64,000 bases of DNA from Tillandsia leiboldiana. Taxonomy: Eukaryota; Streptophyta; Magnoliopsida; Poales; Bromeliaceae. Of the stretch, positions 13,063-25,230 are shown piece by piece (position 1 is the first letter of the stretch; the number at the start of each line of letters is the position of its first letter). The position numbers and the translations under genes are program-made. The notes below the pieces were generated by a model, which did no database searches, was not told the origin of the DNA, and saw only the letters and a list, made by a program, of their open reading frames with translations. Location of the stretch: positions 17,009,161 to 17,073,160 of the forward strand of contig CM055071.1 in NCBI GenBank assembly GCA_029204045.2, in the 5' to 3' direction.

Positions 13063-13294
13063 CACGTGTCACCGCCTCCACTCGCTGCGCCCGGTGCACG
13101 CACCCGATGCACCCGCCGAATGGGGAGCCGCCACGTGGCACACCAACCCGAACACCGCGCCTGCCCGCGCGCCCTACCCGCGCGCCTGCCCGGCCCGCGC
13201 ACCTGCCCGCGCTCGCTCCCGTGGGCCGAGCCCACTGCGCCGCCTCTCCAGTCCCGCCACGTGGCGTACGGCACCACTAGAAAGCCGCCACGTG
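13063..13294 (-). promoter_or_regulatory. G-box cluster upstream of the LTR D promoter
   Basis: CACGTG occurs at 13063, 13132, 13258 and 13289; three of these sit in CCACGTGG. They lie about 320-550 bases upstream of the TATA box. CACGTG is the plant G-box core bound by bZIP and bHLH factors. Their role here is inferred. Confidence 0.5.
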
Positions 13295-13621
13295 GCACAC
13301 TCCACGGTCCACCGGTCCACCGTGCACCCGAAAACACTGAAAACTTCCGGGTGTCCGTTTTTGGGCATCCGGACTCAGAAAAATACAAGTAAATAGCCGT
13401 TTTCCATCGTTTTTCCGCACTGAATCCAAATACTGCCTCCGTTTTGCCCAATTCCGCTTCTAAATTTCAACGGGTGCCTTCGACTACACTCGGGATCAAT
13501 TCAACACACTGAGTCCATCTCTTGAGTCCGAAACGGACCCAAACAACTCTAACACCCAACAAAGGCCTTCAGAAGCTGTTGATCCAACAGTAATCCTCTT
13601 GTGGAAATTCGGGTCCTCACA

Positions 13622-14368
13622 GGATATTGGGCGGTTAGCCGGGTGTCGGTTGTTGTACCAGATTGTGGACTTGTGGGGTATTACGGCGACCGCGGATATT
13701 AGGCGGTTGACCGGATGTTTACTTGTGCATCAGATTGGGGATCAGACTTCTCTAGTGGATGAAGTTTCCCACTTATTGAGTACTATTGCATCAGATTAGG
13801 GATCGGGTTTTCTTTAATGGATGGATTTTTCCACTTTGATCAGAGTCGTGATCCAGTCCTGCTATATTATGATACTTGTGACTTATTACTTTACTCGAGC
13901 GGGTCGCTCCCCTCTAGTGCCACTCCGGAGTAGGCGATTTACACAGCGGCCAGTGAGTACCGGACAATGAGTTCCGGTCAGTGAGTGTCGATCTGTTAGC
14001 AGATACTTGAGACAGTTTGAGCAGGCAGTACCGATTTTTACTAGTGGTTGGATTGGGTTTATTTGGACAGATACTTTTATTGTTGTACTCGTGCCTGGGG
14101 GCTGAGTGGAGTCTAGTAGCTGTGTTTAGACCAGTGCTAGTGTTGTTGGGAACCGTTTGGGGTTGACGGTGGTCCCGGGGTCGTTATGAGTATTTCGACC
14201 GTTGTGCGAGATGTTGAGGATCTTGAGTCTATCCGTTCTGAGAGAGAGCGTGGATTTCGACTATAGCCTGCAGGTGCCACTATTTGATAGCGAGTTGTCC
14301 GATTGGACACCCTATGTTGATACACTAGGGAGGCGCAGGCTTGATTGGACCAGATGTGGCAGTCAGCT
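13622..14368 (+). repeat. LTR C, left visible part
   Basis: After the boundary of D the sequence belongs to a + strand LTR whose remainder is 23334-24077 on the far side of E. The 5 bases before E (CAGCT, 14364-14368) are duplicated after it. No coding motif is recognised. Confidence 0.6.
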
Positions 14369-15038
14369 TGTAGAGTCCTGGCGTTCCCTTGCCCTTGTAT
14401 GCCTCCCTTTTATTTTGACGGGACTTAGGAAAACCTTTCACTTTGTTTCTGCAATGGACTGGCCTGGACCGTGAGTATTTTTCTGCGATTGAGCTCAAAA
14501 AATGAAGGACGGCAAAGCGAACGGATTCGGTTTCCGATTTACGGATCTCCCGGAATGGGGGTCAAAGCATTTGCTTTGAGTGGTGCATCGAAACCCGTGC
14601 TAAGTGGCTGTCACGCTTTTCGAGGTGATCGGACGGGATCCTGCGATGATCGGACCTTTCATTTTTTTTACGTTAGTGGATTATTTTATTTATTTGGTGG
14701 TACCTCGATCTACGGTTTCCGTTTTGGTTTCGTTTATTTCGCAATTCGTTTCGGGGGCCGGAGGGTGATCTAATAATTCCTTGTTTCCGGGCAGACCGTC
14801 GGGGCTCGCGGGTATTTTTAGTTAATAAAGCTCGCGAAACGGAGAACGGTGGCGCAATCGGTTTTGAATTCCGACGCCGGAATCTCCCGGAATAAATTCC
14901 GGAAGGTGGCTAGCGGTTCAGGTGGTCAACGCGGTTTTTCAGGCAGACCGGACCCTTTTGACTTGAAATGGGTTCATTCCCAATCCCCATTCTAACCGCT
15001 CCCGCCACCCTAACCCGTCCCGCCTTTTTCCCTGTCGT

Positions 15039-15222
15039 GCAACTTCCCACAACTCCCCCCAACTCCCCGCAACTTCCCATAACTCCCCACAACTCCCCCC
15101 AACTCCCCGCAACTTCCCATAACTCCCCTCAACTTCCCATAACTCCCCACAACTCCCCCCAACTCCCCGCAACTTCCCATAACTCCCCTCAACTCTCCAC
15201 AACTCCCCACAACTCCCCTGCG
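15039..15222 (+). repeat. C-rich minisatellite in 5' LTR of E
   Basis: About 10-bp units of the form AACTCCCCNC and AACTTCCCAT are repeated with higher-order periodicity. The same array is at 20971-21154 in the 3' LTR. The strand asymmetry (almost no G on +) is marked. Confidence 0.9.
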
Positions 15223-16380
15223 TACGAAACCCCAAGCGCAACGAGAACCCACTTCCCCAACCTTTCTGTTTCCCAACCGACCGAGTGGAGAAACAAGGCG
15301 GAGCGAGCGAGGAACGGGTGACCCCCTTTCCTCTTTCTCCCCCATCGGCGAAAACATGGTGAGCGGTTCGGGTCTCCCCGGTTATTTTCCAATGTGAGGT
15401 TTTCCTTTTGTTGTTTTCATGGGCAATACAAGGTGTTGAACGGGAGGCCGCCGCCGCCGTCGTTGAACGGGAGGCCGCCGCCTCCATTATCATGCCCACG
15501 GGGTCGTCGCCGGAGTCGCACGGGAGCGAAAACGGAGTTGAAATCGCGAAACAGGAGCCCCGGGGGGCGAAATTAGGGTTCACTGTTCACCCTGTACGGC
15601 TGCCTCCTCACGCGGTCCACCGGACTGGCGTGCACCCGGCACACGCGTCCCGCAGCCCGAATGCGCGGACCCGGCGCACGGGCGCGTGCGCCAGCCCGGC
15701 CCGCAAGCGCGGTCCACGCAAGGGCGTGCACCCGGCTCTGCCGCCGCGACCGGGTATGCGTGAGCCCGGTGCGCGCTAAGCCGGTGCACCGGCCCGGCCC
15801 ATTCCGCCTGGTGCATGCTCCCGGGGTGAGCCCGGTCTGCGCCGCTGCCTCCTCTGCGTCGTGAACCCGGTCCACGCCTGGACCGTGCGCCAGCTTTCAG
15901 CTTTTGAGCCCAGAAGCTCCATTTGTGGCCCGTTTCGCCCCGTTTTTCAGTGTTTTTGACCACGATGATATTTTTAACATTATTACTTACTGTAGCTTTT
16001 TCGGGCACAGGGTGGGAGTGTTTTAGCGGGAGTTCCGTACATCTTCTTCTCGCGTTTCAGGTGGGTACACCCTTAGAACCCCTTATTGCGGAATTTTGTT
16101 ATGGTTATGTTTATCATGCTGTGGGTTTTCTTTGAGACTTAGCATAGAGTTGGTATTGTTGGAAGGATATTAACTGCATGTTGTCGGTACTAATGCTGAC
16201 GGTCTCTATAAATTACGATGTTACCCTGTATCTTGGTTACTATGCTCGAGGTTGCGACACGCGCACCCGCGGTCTGGCCACCGCAAAGGGTGCTCTTTTC
16301 CGGAAAAGCGGTCTCCGACCCGTGTAGACCCACGAGGTGACGTAGTGGGGGCCCCCGTAGGTGTGGGGTTTGAGGCATCA

Positions 16381-16537
16381 AGGTGTGAGCGGTGCGATCC
16401 GTCGGGGTAGGTGCCCGACGAGGTCAGGTGCTCCCAGGTGTGAGCGGTGCGATCCGTCGGGGTAGGTGCCCGACGAGGTCAGGTGCTCCCAGGTGTGAGC
16501 GGTGCGATCCGTCGGGGTAGGTGCCCGACGAGGTCAG
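16381..16537 (+). repeat. Three 55-bp tandem units in 5' LTR of E
   Basis: Units begin AGGTGTGAGCGG at 16381, 16436 and 16491. They are followed by 9-bp TTACAGGTG-type repeats whose copy number differs between the two LTRs. Confidence 0.88.
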
Positions 16538-17390
16538 GGGTTACAGGTGTTACAGGTGTTCGTGGTTTATTTTCCCTCTTGGGAGGGTGGTCAGGTTTTG
16601 CAGGTGTTCACGTTTTATTTTACGGTAGCTCCGGATAGTCTGGTTTGCCGCGGCAGGTGCCCGGTCCAGGTTATGCAGGGGGAGGGGATACTGACGATTG
16701 CACGACGAGGAGGGTGGTTGCTCTGGTTTACTGCGGTTTGCTTTATTTATAGCCCTAGTTGCTTTCGTGCTTTATTTTCTGGTCACTGACTTCCCACTCT
16801 GTGACAGGTTCTCGGGGGTGAGAGCTAGGGCGACGGTGAGGCCGTGGCAGGAGCACTTTTGGTCCTCCGTAGCCATAGTTGGTATTTACTTCTTATTGCG
16901 CATTTCATTACTTGTTAGTAGCCGACTATGTGGATCGCGATACCCTTGTGGGGTCGATGTGGATGTTGGGATGTCTTTTATTTGCCCTTGCGAGTAGTTG
17001 TTTTGCTTGTCCCGTGTGGCCGCTTTCAAACTACAAAAGAAAAGAAAAGAAAAGGAAAATGTTTCGAAAACTGTTTTAAAAAAAAAATGGTTGTGTGGAT
17101 TTATCCTTTCAAAACTAGCCGGCTTCTTTAATACTTATGAAAAATAATTGTATGCATTCGACTGTTGAACTAGTGTGGTTAAAGTGATGACTGTATGGTG
17201 GTTGTGGTCAGGACGCCGTGCATATACAAAGGAGACTCTGCCCGTTCGTAGAGTGAATTTGTATATGCGGCGGGTCTTGGCACGCACTGGGGGAGGTTGG
17301 TTTTAAAAAAAAAAAAATGTATGCGCAAACTCAATCTTTTCGTTGGTTGTCTTCCGCTTAATGAAACCCCCGGGGCGTGACAGATTAAGA

Positions 17391-17402
17391 TGGTATCAGA
17401 GA
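17391..17402 (+). other. Primer binding site of E
   Basis: TGGTATCAGAGA lies eight bases after the 5' LTR and matches the initiator-Met site. Confidence 0.85.
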
Positions 17403-18750
17403 AAAACAGCTTTAACCACAGTAGTCGCTGTCCAACATCCACAGGAGCACATTACCACTGGCTACTAACTAATGAAATGATCAGGGTTTAATTGCGTAGA
17501 GATGCGAGAGTGCGGGACCGTTGAGTTTTGTTTTCCGGTTTAGCTCGGGTGTTGTGCGAGTGTAGTCGGGCTGTTTTGGAGGTTGGGGTCGAGGCCGGCT
17601 GCCACCGGGGCCTTGATGGTTGCTATGAGTCAATGGGTTAGGCAACCGGCATAGGATACGGTGGGTCTGCTGACGGTGTTTATGCACTGGGGGCGGCTGT
17701 TGGCACGGCAGATCGTCGCACCGATTTTAATTTTTTTTCGAACCCCTTCCTCTGCCGACCTTCGGGTCGTCGCCTGTAACGGTGACGGGTGGTAGTGCAA
17801 CCTACCGGTGTTCGTTAGTGTGTCGGCCGTTTGTCGGTCGTGGGTAACTGGACAGCCGTTTGTCTAAACTTGTACCTTCTAGGTCTTCTAGTGTTAGGTT
17901 ATAGCAACTAATCGGCCGATTCTTTTTGCACCATGGGCAAGGTATGGGTGGGAATGGGGATTCTTCCCCTATGGTTGTTACCCATAGTTCGGCTTTTTAT
18001 CGTAGACACTACGATGGTTATAGAAATTGTCGTGATGGGGTCTCGGGGTGCTCCTTTGGATTAGAAAGGGGGACCACTGGGGCTAGCAAGTCTTATGCGT
18101 TTGGGCTCGTTTCGGTTAGAGAGGTCGTGCCTGGTTTCGCACAAGTGTGCGTAAGTGGCGACTTTCTATTGGGGAGTTTAGCTTTTGGCGCTGGGTGGTA
18201 CCAGGTAGCTCTGGGTCGGGTTCCTGGGTTCTGCGCAAGAGGGCCGGTTGGGTTGTCCTATTGGTGGGTTGGCGCGTGATCCCTCGAGCGCGTTTAGTGA
18301 ACCTAGGCAACTTTGACGAGGTTCTTCTCGCTGTTGTCGTTGCTTGTCTTCTTCCGACCCTTTAGGTTTCAGATGGATAGTCTACAGTACCTGGAGGTCA
18401 TTGTTGAGCGGACCTAGAGCTTAGATTTCCTCCTAGTGGGGAGTGTCACGTTTTGGTATGGAGGTTTACCGCTCGATTCGATGCCCGGTGCTTGGAGGGG
18501 CAACGGATTGGGATTAAGAATTAGTGGTTATTTAGAGTGACGCACCCCGTCAGTGCCAGGACGGAGGTGGGACCTTACCTTGTGGGTTTTGTCGCCAGCT
18601 TCCCATGACTAAAGCATAGCCTTGAGGCCTAGTTTGGGAGCGTTTTGGGTCGTGATCTTTTGGGGCAGGTGTGGTTCAAGGGAAAAATTTCAGGTAGTTG
18701 TAACCCAGCCTGTTTTGTTGGCACCTCTTGGAGCCTTGTGAGGGCATTAG
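17403..18750 (+). other. Degenerate gag/protease-position region of E
   Basis: No frame longer than about 120 codons and no gag or protease motif recognised. It is presumed decayed coding or leader sequence. Confidence 0.45.
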
Positions 18751-20283
18751 TGTGATTTGTTTTCCTTGTCGTCGGGTTAGTTGTTTTGGACCTTTAAGGG
18801 TTCATCAGACCGAGTGTGTCACCTTGGGAAGCACCCGTGCTCTTCGTGCGAAAGAAGAACGGAAGCTACGCCTACGCATCGACTACAGGGAGATATACAA
18901 GATTACAGTGAAGAACAAGTCCGGGTTTGATGACCATTTCGACCAATTACGAGAGGCACTTACAGATTATTCTCCGGACTCTCAGGGACCAGAGGTTGTT
19001 TGCTAAGTTTAAGAAATGTGAGTTCTGACTTTGCAAAGTGGACTTTTTGGGGCACATTGTGTCAGCAACGGGAATCACAGAGAATGTGAGCGGAACTGCC
19101 CGACACACGATCCGGAACTGGTAGCAGTCGTCTTCGTTTTAAAACGTTGGAGACACCACCTTTTGGAGTTCATCATGATGTATTTTCGGATCTCCAGAGC
19201 CTTGAGTTTTGTTCGCAGAGAAGGATTTGTTTTCGCGACAGAGGCACTAGTTGGAGTTGCTGAAGGACTCGGCTTGACCGTTCGGTATCACCCCGGGAAA
19301 AGCAAGCGTAGTAGCGGATGTTTTGAGCAGGAAGGGTCAAATCGAGGGGGAAACTGATGAGCGCGAGTACTCAGCAGGACCGGTACTGTCGCGTGACTCT
19401 TGTCCTTGAGGGTCAAGCCAACCCTATTAGAGAGATCCTGGAAGGTCAGAAGACAGGCGCACCGATACAGCTCGTTCGAGACATGATTTGCCCCCCCCCC
19501 CCCCGGACCACGCGAGCGACTTTTGGGCGAGTACGAACGGCGCAATACGTTTTCGAGGGCGAAATTGCTTACCTGAGCTGCCAGAGTTGAAAGAGGAGAC
19601 ACTGTCGGAGGCGCACTGCGCCCCCTATGCGACGCGTCCAGGTGACACGAAGATGTACAGGGACCTCAAAGAAGAATTCTTGGTGGACTAAACCAAAGGC
19701 GGGATGTAATACAGTTCACTACCCGCTGTTTAGATGGTTAACAAGTAAAGTTCGAACATCAGCGCTCAGCGGGGAAAACTACAATCTCTACCGGTACCAG
19801 AGTGGAAATGGGAGAGAATCAGCATGGAAATTCGTCACGGGTTTTCCGCATCGCATCGAGGGCACGATGCGGTTTGAGTCACAGTGGATTGACTGACGAA
19901 GTCGACTCTTTTTTTTTTTTTTTCCACCCACCCGTACGACGGGGACTAGAGTCACTCGGCGGGTGTCGAACCTTCGGCAAAGTCTACAACAAGCCCTGGA
20001 GACTAACCCACACTTCAGCACGGCGTTTCACCCCAAAATGACGGACAGTCCGAGCGTGTGGTCCGGATTCTCGAAGATGTGCTCTGAACCTGCGTACTTG
20101 ATTTTGGTGATGGATGGTCACTGCTTTTGAGCTTAGAGAGGACCTGAGCTTCGACGGAACACCGGTGCGGATCTTAGCAACCAGGGAGAACGTGAAGCGA
20201 CTTAGGAACTGGCGTCAGAGAGGAGGGAGTGCTACCCAGAATTACTCGTGGGGACCAGGATTAAGTTTCGAGGACGAAACTTC
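18751..20283 (+). pseudogene. Shredded pol of element E (RT, RNase H, integrase)
   Basis: Fragments appear in family order but in different frames. The RT entry (APVLFVRKKNG, near 18828) is followed by a large deletion of the palm. An RT thumb piece (RLFAKFKKCEF) then meets a TGA where Trp is usual (about 19025). RNase H pieces follow (THDPELVAVVFVLKRWRHHL, near 19100; YHPGK, near 19290), then the integrase zinc region (LSEAH, TKMYRDLK, near 19600-19680) and core pieces (LTHTSA, near 20007). The pol terminus (KFRGRNFF) sits just before the polypurine tract. A T run (19911-19922) interrupts the core. Catalytic motifs are lost, so no product is expected. Confidence 0.85.
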
Positions 20284-20300
20284 TTTTAAGTGGTGAGTGA
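20284..20300 (+). other. Polypurine tract region of E
   Basis: A purine-rich stretch with scattered T directly precedes the 3' LTR start at 20301. Confidence 0.6.
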
Positions 20301-23300
20301 TGTAGAGTCCTGGCGTTCCCTTGCCCCTGTATGCCTCCCTTTTATTTTGACGGGACTTAGGAAAACCTTTCACTTTGTTTCTGCAATGGACTGGCCTGGA
20401 CCGTGAGTATTTTTCTGCGATTGAGCTCAAAAAATGAAGGACGGCAAAGCGAACGGATTCGGTTTCCGATTTACGGATCTCCCGGAATGGGGGTCAAAGC
20501 ATTTGCTTTGAGTGGTGCATCGAAACCCGTGCTAAGTGGCTGGCACGCTTTTCGAGGTGATCGGACGGGATCCTGCGATGATCGGACCTTTCATTTTTTT
20601 TACGTTAGTGGATTATTTTATTTATTTGGTGGTACCTCGATCTACGGTTTCCGTTTTGGTTTCGTTTATTTCGCAATTCGTTTCGGGGGCCGGAGGGTGA
20701 TCTAATAATTCCTTGTTTCCGGGCAGACCGTCGGGGCTCGCGGGTATTTTTAGTTAATAAAGCTCGCGAAACGGAGAACGGCGGCGCAATCGGTTTTGAA
20801 TTCCGACGCCAGAATCTCCCGGAATAAATTCCGGAAGGTGGCTAGCGGTTCAGGTGGTCAACGCGGTTTTTCAGGCAGACCGGACCCTTTTGACTTGAAA
20901 TGGGTTCATTCCCAATCCCCATTCTAACCGCTCCCGCCACCCTAACCCGTCCCGCCTTTTTCCCTGTCGTGCAACTTCCCACAACTCCCCCCAACTCCCC
21001 GCAACTTCCCATAACTCCCCACAACTCCCCCCAACTCCCCGCAACTTCCCATAACTCCCCTCAACTTCCCATAACTCCCCACAACTCCCCCCAACTCCCC
21101 GCAACTTCCCATAACTCCCCTCAACTCTCCACAACTCCCCACAACTCCCCTGCGTACGAAACCCCAAGCGCAACGAGAACCCACTTCCCCAACCTTTCTG
21201 TTTCCCAACCGACCGAGTGGAGAAACAAGGCGGAGCGAGCGAGGAACGGGTGACCCCCTTTCCTCTTTCTCCCCCATCGGCGAAAACATGGTGAGCGGTT
21301 CGGGTCTCCCCGGTTATTTTCCAATGTGAGGTTTTCCTTTTGTTGTTTTCATGGGCAATACAAGGTGTTGAACGGGAGGCCGCCGCCGCCGTCGTTGAAC
21401 GGGAGGCCGCCGCCGCCGTTATCATGCCCACGGGGTCGTCGCCGGAGTCGCACGGGAGCGAAAACGGAGTTGAAATCGCGAAACCGGAGCCCCGGGGGGC
21501 GAAATTAGGGTTCACTGTTCACCCTGTACGGCTGCCTCCTCACGCGGTCCACCGGACTGGCGTGCACCCGGCACACGCGTCCCGCAGCCCGAATGCGCGG
21601 ACCCGGCGCACGGGCGCGTGCGCCAGCCCGGCCCGCAAGCGCGGTCCACGCAAGGGCGTGCACCCGGCTCTGCCGCCGCGACCGGGTATGCGTGAGCCCG
21701 GTGCGCGCTAAGCCGGTGCACCGGCCCAGCCCATTCCGCCTGGTGCATGCTCCCGGGGTGAGCCTGGTCTGCGCCGCTGCCTCCTCTGCGTCGTGAACCC
21801 GGTCCACGCCTGGACCGTGCGCCAGCTTTCAGCTTTTGAGCCCAGAAGCTCCGTTTGTGGCCCGTTTCGCCCCGTTTTTCAGTGTTTTTGACCACGACGA
21901 TATTTTTAACATTATTACTTACTGTAGCTTTTTCGGGCACAGGGTGGGAGTGTTTTAGCGGGAGTTCCGTACATCTTCTTCTCGCGTTTCAGGTGGGTAC
22001 ACCCTTAGAACCCCTTATTGCGGAATTTTGTTATGGTTATGTTTATCATGCTGTGGGTTTTCTTTGAGACTTAGCATAGAGTTGGTATTGTTGGAAGGAT
22101 ATTAACTGCATGTTGTCGGTACTAATGCTGACGGTCTCTATAAATTACGATGTTACCCTGTATCTTGGTTACTATGCTCGAGGTTGCGACACGCGCACCC
22201 GCGGTCTGGCCACCGCAAAGGGTGCTCTTTTCCGGAAAAGCGGTCTCCGACCCGTGTAGACCCACGAGGTGACGTAGTGGGGGCCCCCGTAGGTGTGGGG
22301 TTTGAGGCATCAAGGTGTGAGCGGTGCGATCCGTCAGGGTAGGTGCCCGACGAGGTCAGGTGCTCCCAGGTGTGAGCGGTGCGATCCGTCGGGGTAGGTG
22401 CCCGACGAGGTCAGGTGCTCCCAGGTGTGAGCGGTGCGATCCGTCGGGGTAGGTGCCCGACGAGGTCAGGGGTTACAGGTGTTACAGGGGTTACAGGTGT
22501 TACAGGTGTTCGTGGTTTATTTTCCCTCTTGGGAGGGTGGTCAGGTTTTGCAGGTGTTCACGTTTCATTTTACGGTAGCTCCGGATAGTCTGGTTTGCCG
22601 CGGTAGGTGCCCGGTCCAGGTTATGCAGGGGGGGGGGATACCGACGATTGCACGACGAGGAGGGCGGTTGCTCTGGTTTACTGCGGTTTGCTTTATTTAT
22701 AGCCCAAGTTGCTTTCGTGCTTTATTTTCTGGTCACTGACTTCCCACTCTGTGACAGGTTCTCGGGGGTGAGAGCTAGGGCGACGGTGAGGCCGTGGCAG
22801 GAGCACTTTTGGTCCTCTGTAGCCATAGTTGGTATTTACTTCTTATTGCGCATTTCATTACTTGTTAGTAGCCGACTATGTGGATCGCGATACCCTTGTG
22901 GGGTCGATGTGGATGTTGGGATGTCTTTTATTTGTCCTTGCGAGTAGTTGTTTTGCTTGTCCCGTGTGGCCGCTTTCAAACTACAAAAGAAAAGAAAAGA
23001 AAAGGAAAATGTTTCGAAAACTGTTTTAAAAAAAAAAATGGTTGTGTGGATTTATCCTTTCAAAACTAGCCGGCTTCTTTAATACTTATGAAAAATAATT
23101 GTATGCATTCGACTGTTGAACTAGTGTGGTTAAAGTGATGACTGTATGGTGGTTGTGGTCAGGACGCCGTGCATATACAAAGGTGACTCTGCCCGTTCGC
23201 AGAGTGAATTTGTATATGCGGCGGGTCTGGGCACGCACTGGGGGAGGTTGGTTTTCAAAAAAAAAAAATGTATGCGCAAACTCAATCTTTTCGTTGGTCG

Positions 23301-23333
23301 TCTTCCGCTTAATGAAACCCCCGGGGCGTGACA
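20301..23333 (+). repeat. 3' LTR of element E
   Basis: It is near-identical to 14369-17382. The minisatellite is at 20971-21154, the 55-bp units at 22313-22469 and the hairpin at 23172-23218. It carries two extra 9-bp TTACAGG-type units relative to the 5' LTR. Confidence 0.94.
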
Positions 23334-24077
23334 CAGCTCGATTGGGTCGATTGTGCACCTCGTGTACGAGTGGTTGCATTTCTTTCATCAGATTTCCCCT
23401 TTGAGCATTTAGATAGAGGCATGGTAGCTGTTGACTATCTCTAGCTTATCTTTTTAGTCTTTACTGCATGGTTATCTTATGCCTCTAGTAGACTTAGTGG
23501 GCAGACCGTCGGGCTGGGTGGCGGTACCCATTGAGAACTCCCTGTTGGTGTAGTTCTCACACCCGTTGGGCGGTTTCCCCCTCGTTTTTCTTTCCTCTTC
23601 TTTGTTTTGCAAAGTCTTAGCGGGTGTTGCTGATTCTGCGGTTGCTGTTCGAGGCGAGGGAGTCGCGAGCTAGATCCCTACCCATCTTTGGAGATCCTGT
23701 ACCCCTTCATTGGAGATTTGTAGTACAGTCAGTACATTATTTTATTTCCACTTTTGAGAGATCATTGTATTGTGACGATCTGACTTGTACTGAGAGCCTG
23801 TACACTGATGTATTATTTTAGTTTACCTCCCTGTTTCAGTTGGTTATTGTATCTGAGGACATTGTATATGATCTTTGTGGGAGATGGATACTGCATCATT
23901 ATTTCCAGTTGTACAGTATTTGGATTTGAGTTTTATAGCAGTTAACTTTATAGCTCTGATATTTGTTTAGCTGTAGTCCCTTTCTTGCAGGTTGGACGCT
24001 TCGCCTATGCGGGGTTTTGTATAGGCGGCGGATCTGTTGGCGAGCCCGGGTCGCAGTTTCGACCCCGGGATGTGACA
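23334..24077 (+). repeat. LTR C, right part with 3' terminus
   Basis: It resumes after E's second CAGCT and ends CCGGGATGTGACA. The last 130 bases resemble the reverse complement of element I's LTR terminus (33762-33890), including a hairpin (24002-24027). It is truncated or solo; no primer site follows. Confidence 0.7.
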
Positions 24078-24829
24078 CTAATGCAGGAGAAAGAGTTTAG
24101 AAATTTGAATACAAAATTCTATTAGTTGAAAACTCTAATGTAATTATATGTTTAGGTACAACGACACTTAAAATACGGATTCGAAAGAAAAATAACATAA
24201 AAATAAATATCATAAAATAGTGCGTTAAAACCCAAACGAAAATTAAATTTAAAATAAAAAATCGGGATGGAAATTTGTATTATCAAGAGATATGCCGGCA
24301 GAATTATCGAATGCAAGCGCTGAACAGAATCGTCAAATTTATACCGATCAATCCAGTACCGTCTCTGTTAAAATAATATCTATGGGAAAAATGAAAGTTT
24401 TAGGATGAAGAAGAAAAAACGAAAGTTTTAGGACGAAGAAGAAAAAAGAAGAAACCAAAAAGATAGAAAGAGGGGCCAAGAGAATTAGAGTTTAGCATAG
24501 AGGAAGATGACGATAAATCCCCAACGTCCAAGGTGATGAAGCGTAGTCGATCTAGTCGTATCAGTGGACAATGACGATTAGGGCACACGGCGAGGCCTTC
24601 GTTGATTGCGTGTGGACGGATAACATCTTCGCCAAACTCGATCGGATTTAACGGTGGAATTCTTTTTTTCTCTTTTTTTTTTTCGGCACGATTTTTTTTT
24701 TTCTTTTTTTTTTCCTTTGTGCAACTTTTCTTTTATTTTTTTTTTTTATTTTTTTTTTTCGTACGAAACTTTAATGGACACCGTTTTCGCTGGTTTGAAC
24801 CCTGTTAAAGAAAATGATCCAGTAAGTTT
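24078..24829 (+). other. AT-rich stretch with T-rich tracts, unassigned
   Basis: No LTR end, coding motif or RNA gene recognised. T-rich runs at 24660-24760 create Phe-rich frames with no coding support. It could be old intergenic DNA or a decayed repeat. Confidence 0.4.
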
Positions 24830-25220
24830 ATCTTCTTCGTATCTTGAGCAAACAGTATGAGAATTTCGCAAGTAAATACTTAAATCGAAAAGAAAATAAA
24901 GTAGATTAAGATAAAGGGACTCACTCCCTACGGACTCGCTCCGGTCGACGCAAAATCACGAAGGAAAACTTGAGAGAACATATATCTCAAAAGAAACTAG
25001 AATTTTATCATAATAATGCATGTCTTGTACAGATCGTCAAGATCATACTTATAAAGTTTCCTACTAACAAACTCAATAATAAATACGGTAACAGAAAATA
25101 ATAACTAAATCTATCTACATTCTTATATAGAATGTTAATATTCGGGTAACAAAATAATAACTAAAATATCTAAATGTATCTTGAACCATGCAAAACTGGT
25201 TCGAACTTGAGTCGTATTCA
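24830..25220 (-). repeat. Probable 3' LTR region of the chromovirus fragment
   Basis: This lies downstream (in minus orientation) of the chromodomain ORF stop at 25231. It is AT-rich and includes a TATATAAG-like site near 25128 on the minus strand. LTR boundaries were not resolved. Confidence 0.35.
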
Positions 25221-25230
25221 ACGTCTTAAA

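Larger units (their letters stand above)
10250..13621 (-). repeat. LTR D, antisense Tekay-like, left side cut by element A
   Basis: Read on the minus strand it begins TGTGAGGACCCG at 13621, matching the + strand LTR fragment at 52211 and related to the LTR ending at 29377. On the minus strand it shows a G-box-rich U3, a TATA box (12738-12745), a leader and a GC-rich block (10640-11090). The other LTR end is not present; it is presumably to the left of element A. A 10-bp G run (about 11451) and a CT microsatellite (about 11504-11520) lie within it. No genes. Confidence 0.7.
14369..17382 (+). repeat. 5' LTR of element E
   Basis: It contains a C-rich minisatellite (15039-15222), a GC-rich block (15590-15880), three 55-bp tandem units (16381-16537) and a near-terminal hairpin (17221-17267). 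Frames such as 14939-15583 run through the minisatellite and are duplicated in the 3' LTR; they are not genes. Confidence 0.93.
14369..23333 (+). mobile_element. Element E: complete non-autonomous Tekay-like LTR retrotransposon, 8965 bp
   Basis: The 5' LTR is 14369-17382 (3014 bp) and the 3' LTR is 20301-23333 (3033 bp). Both start TGTAGAGTCCTGG and end GGGGCGTGACA. The target duplication CAGCT is present at 14364-14368 and 23334-23338. By eye I count about 25 substitutions plus one 18-bp repeat indel between the LTRs, near 0.8%. The 2.9-kb internal region holds only shredded pol. The element is thus structurally complete, recent and coding-dead. Confidence 0.95.

Noticed and set aside
14939..15583. 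214-codon minus frame duplicated at 20871-21515
   Set aside because: It runs through the minisatellite of E's LTR and is duplicated only because LTRs are duplicated.
24602..24860. Phe-rich frames (possible membrane protein)
   Set aside because: They are produced by T runs; no start context, homology or conserved partner.
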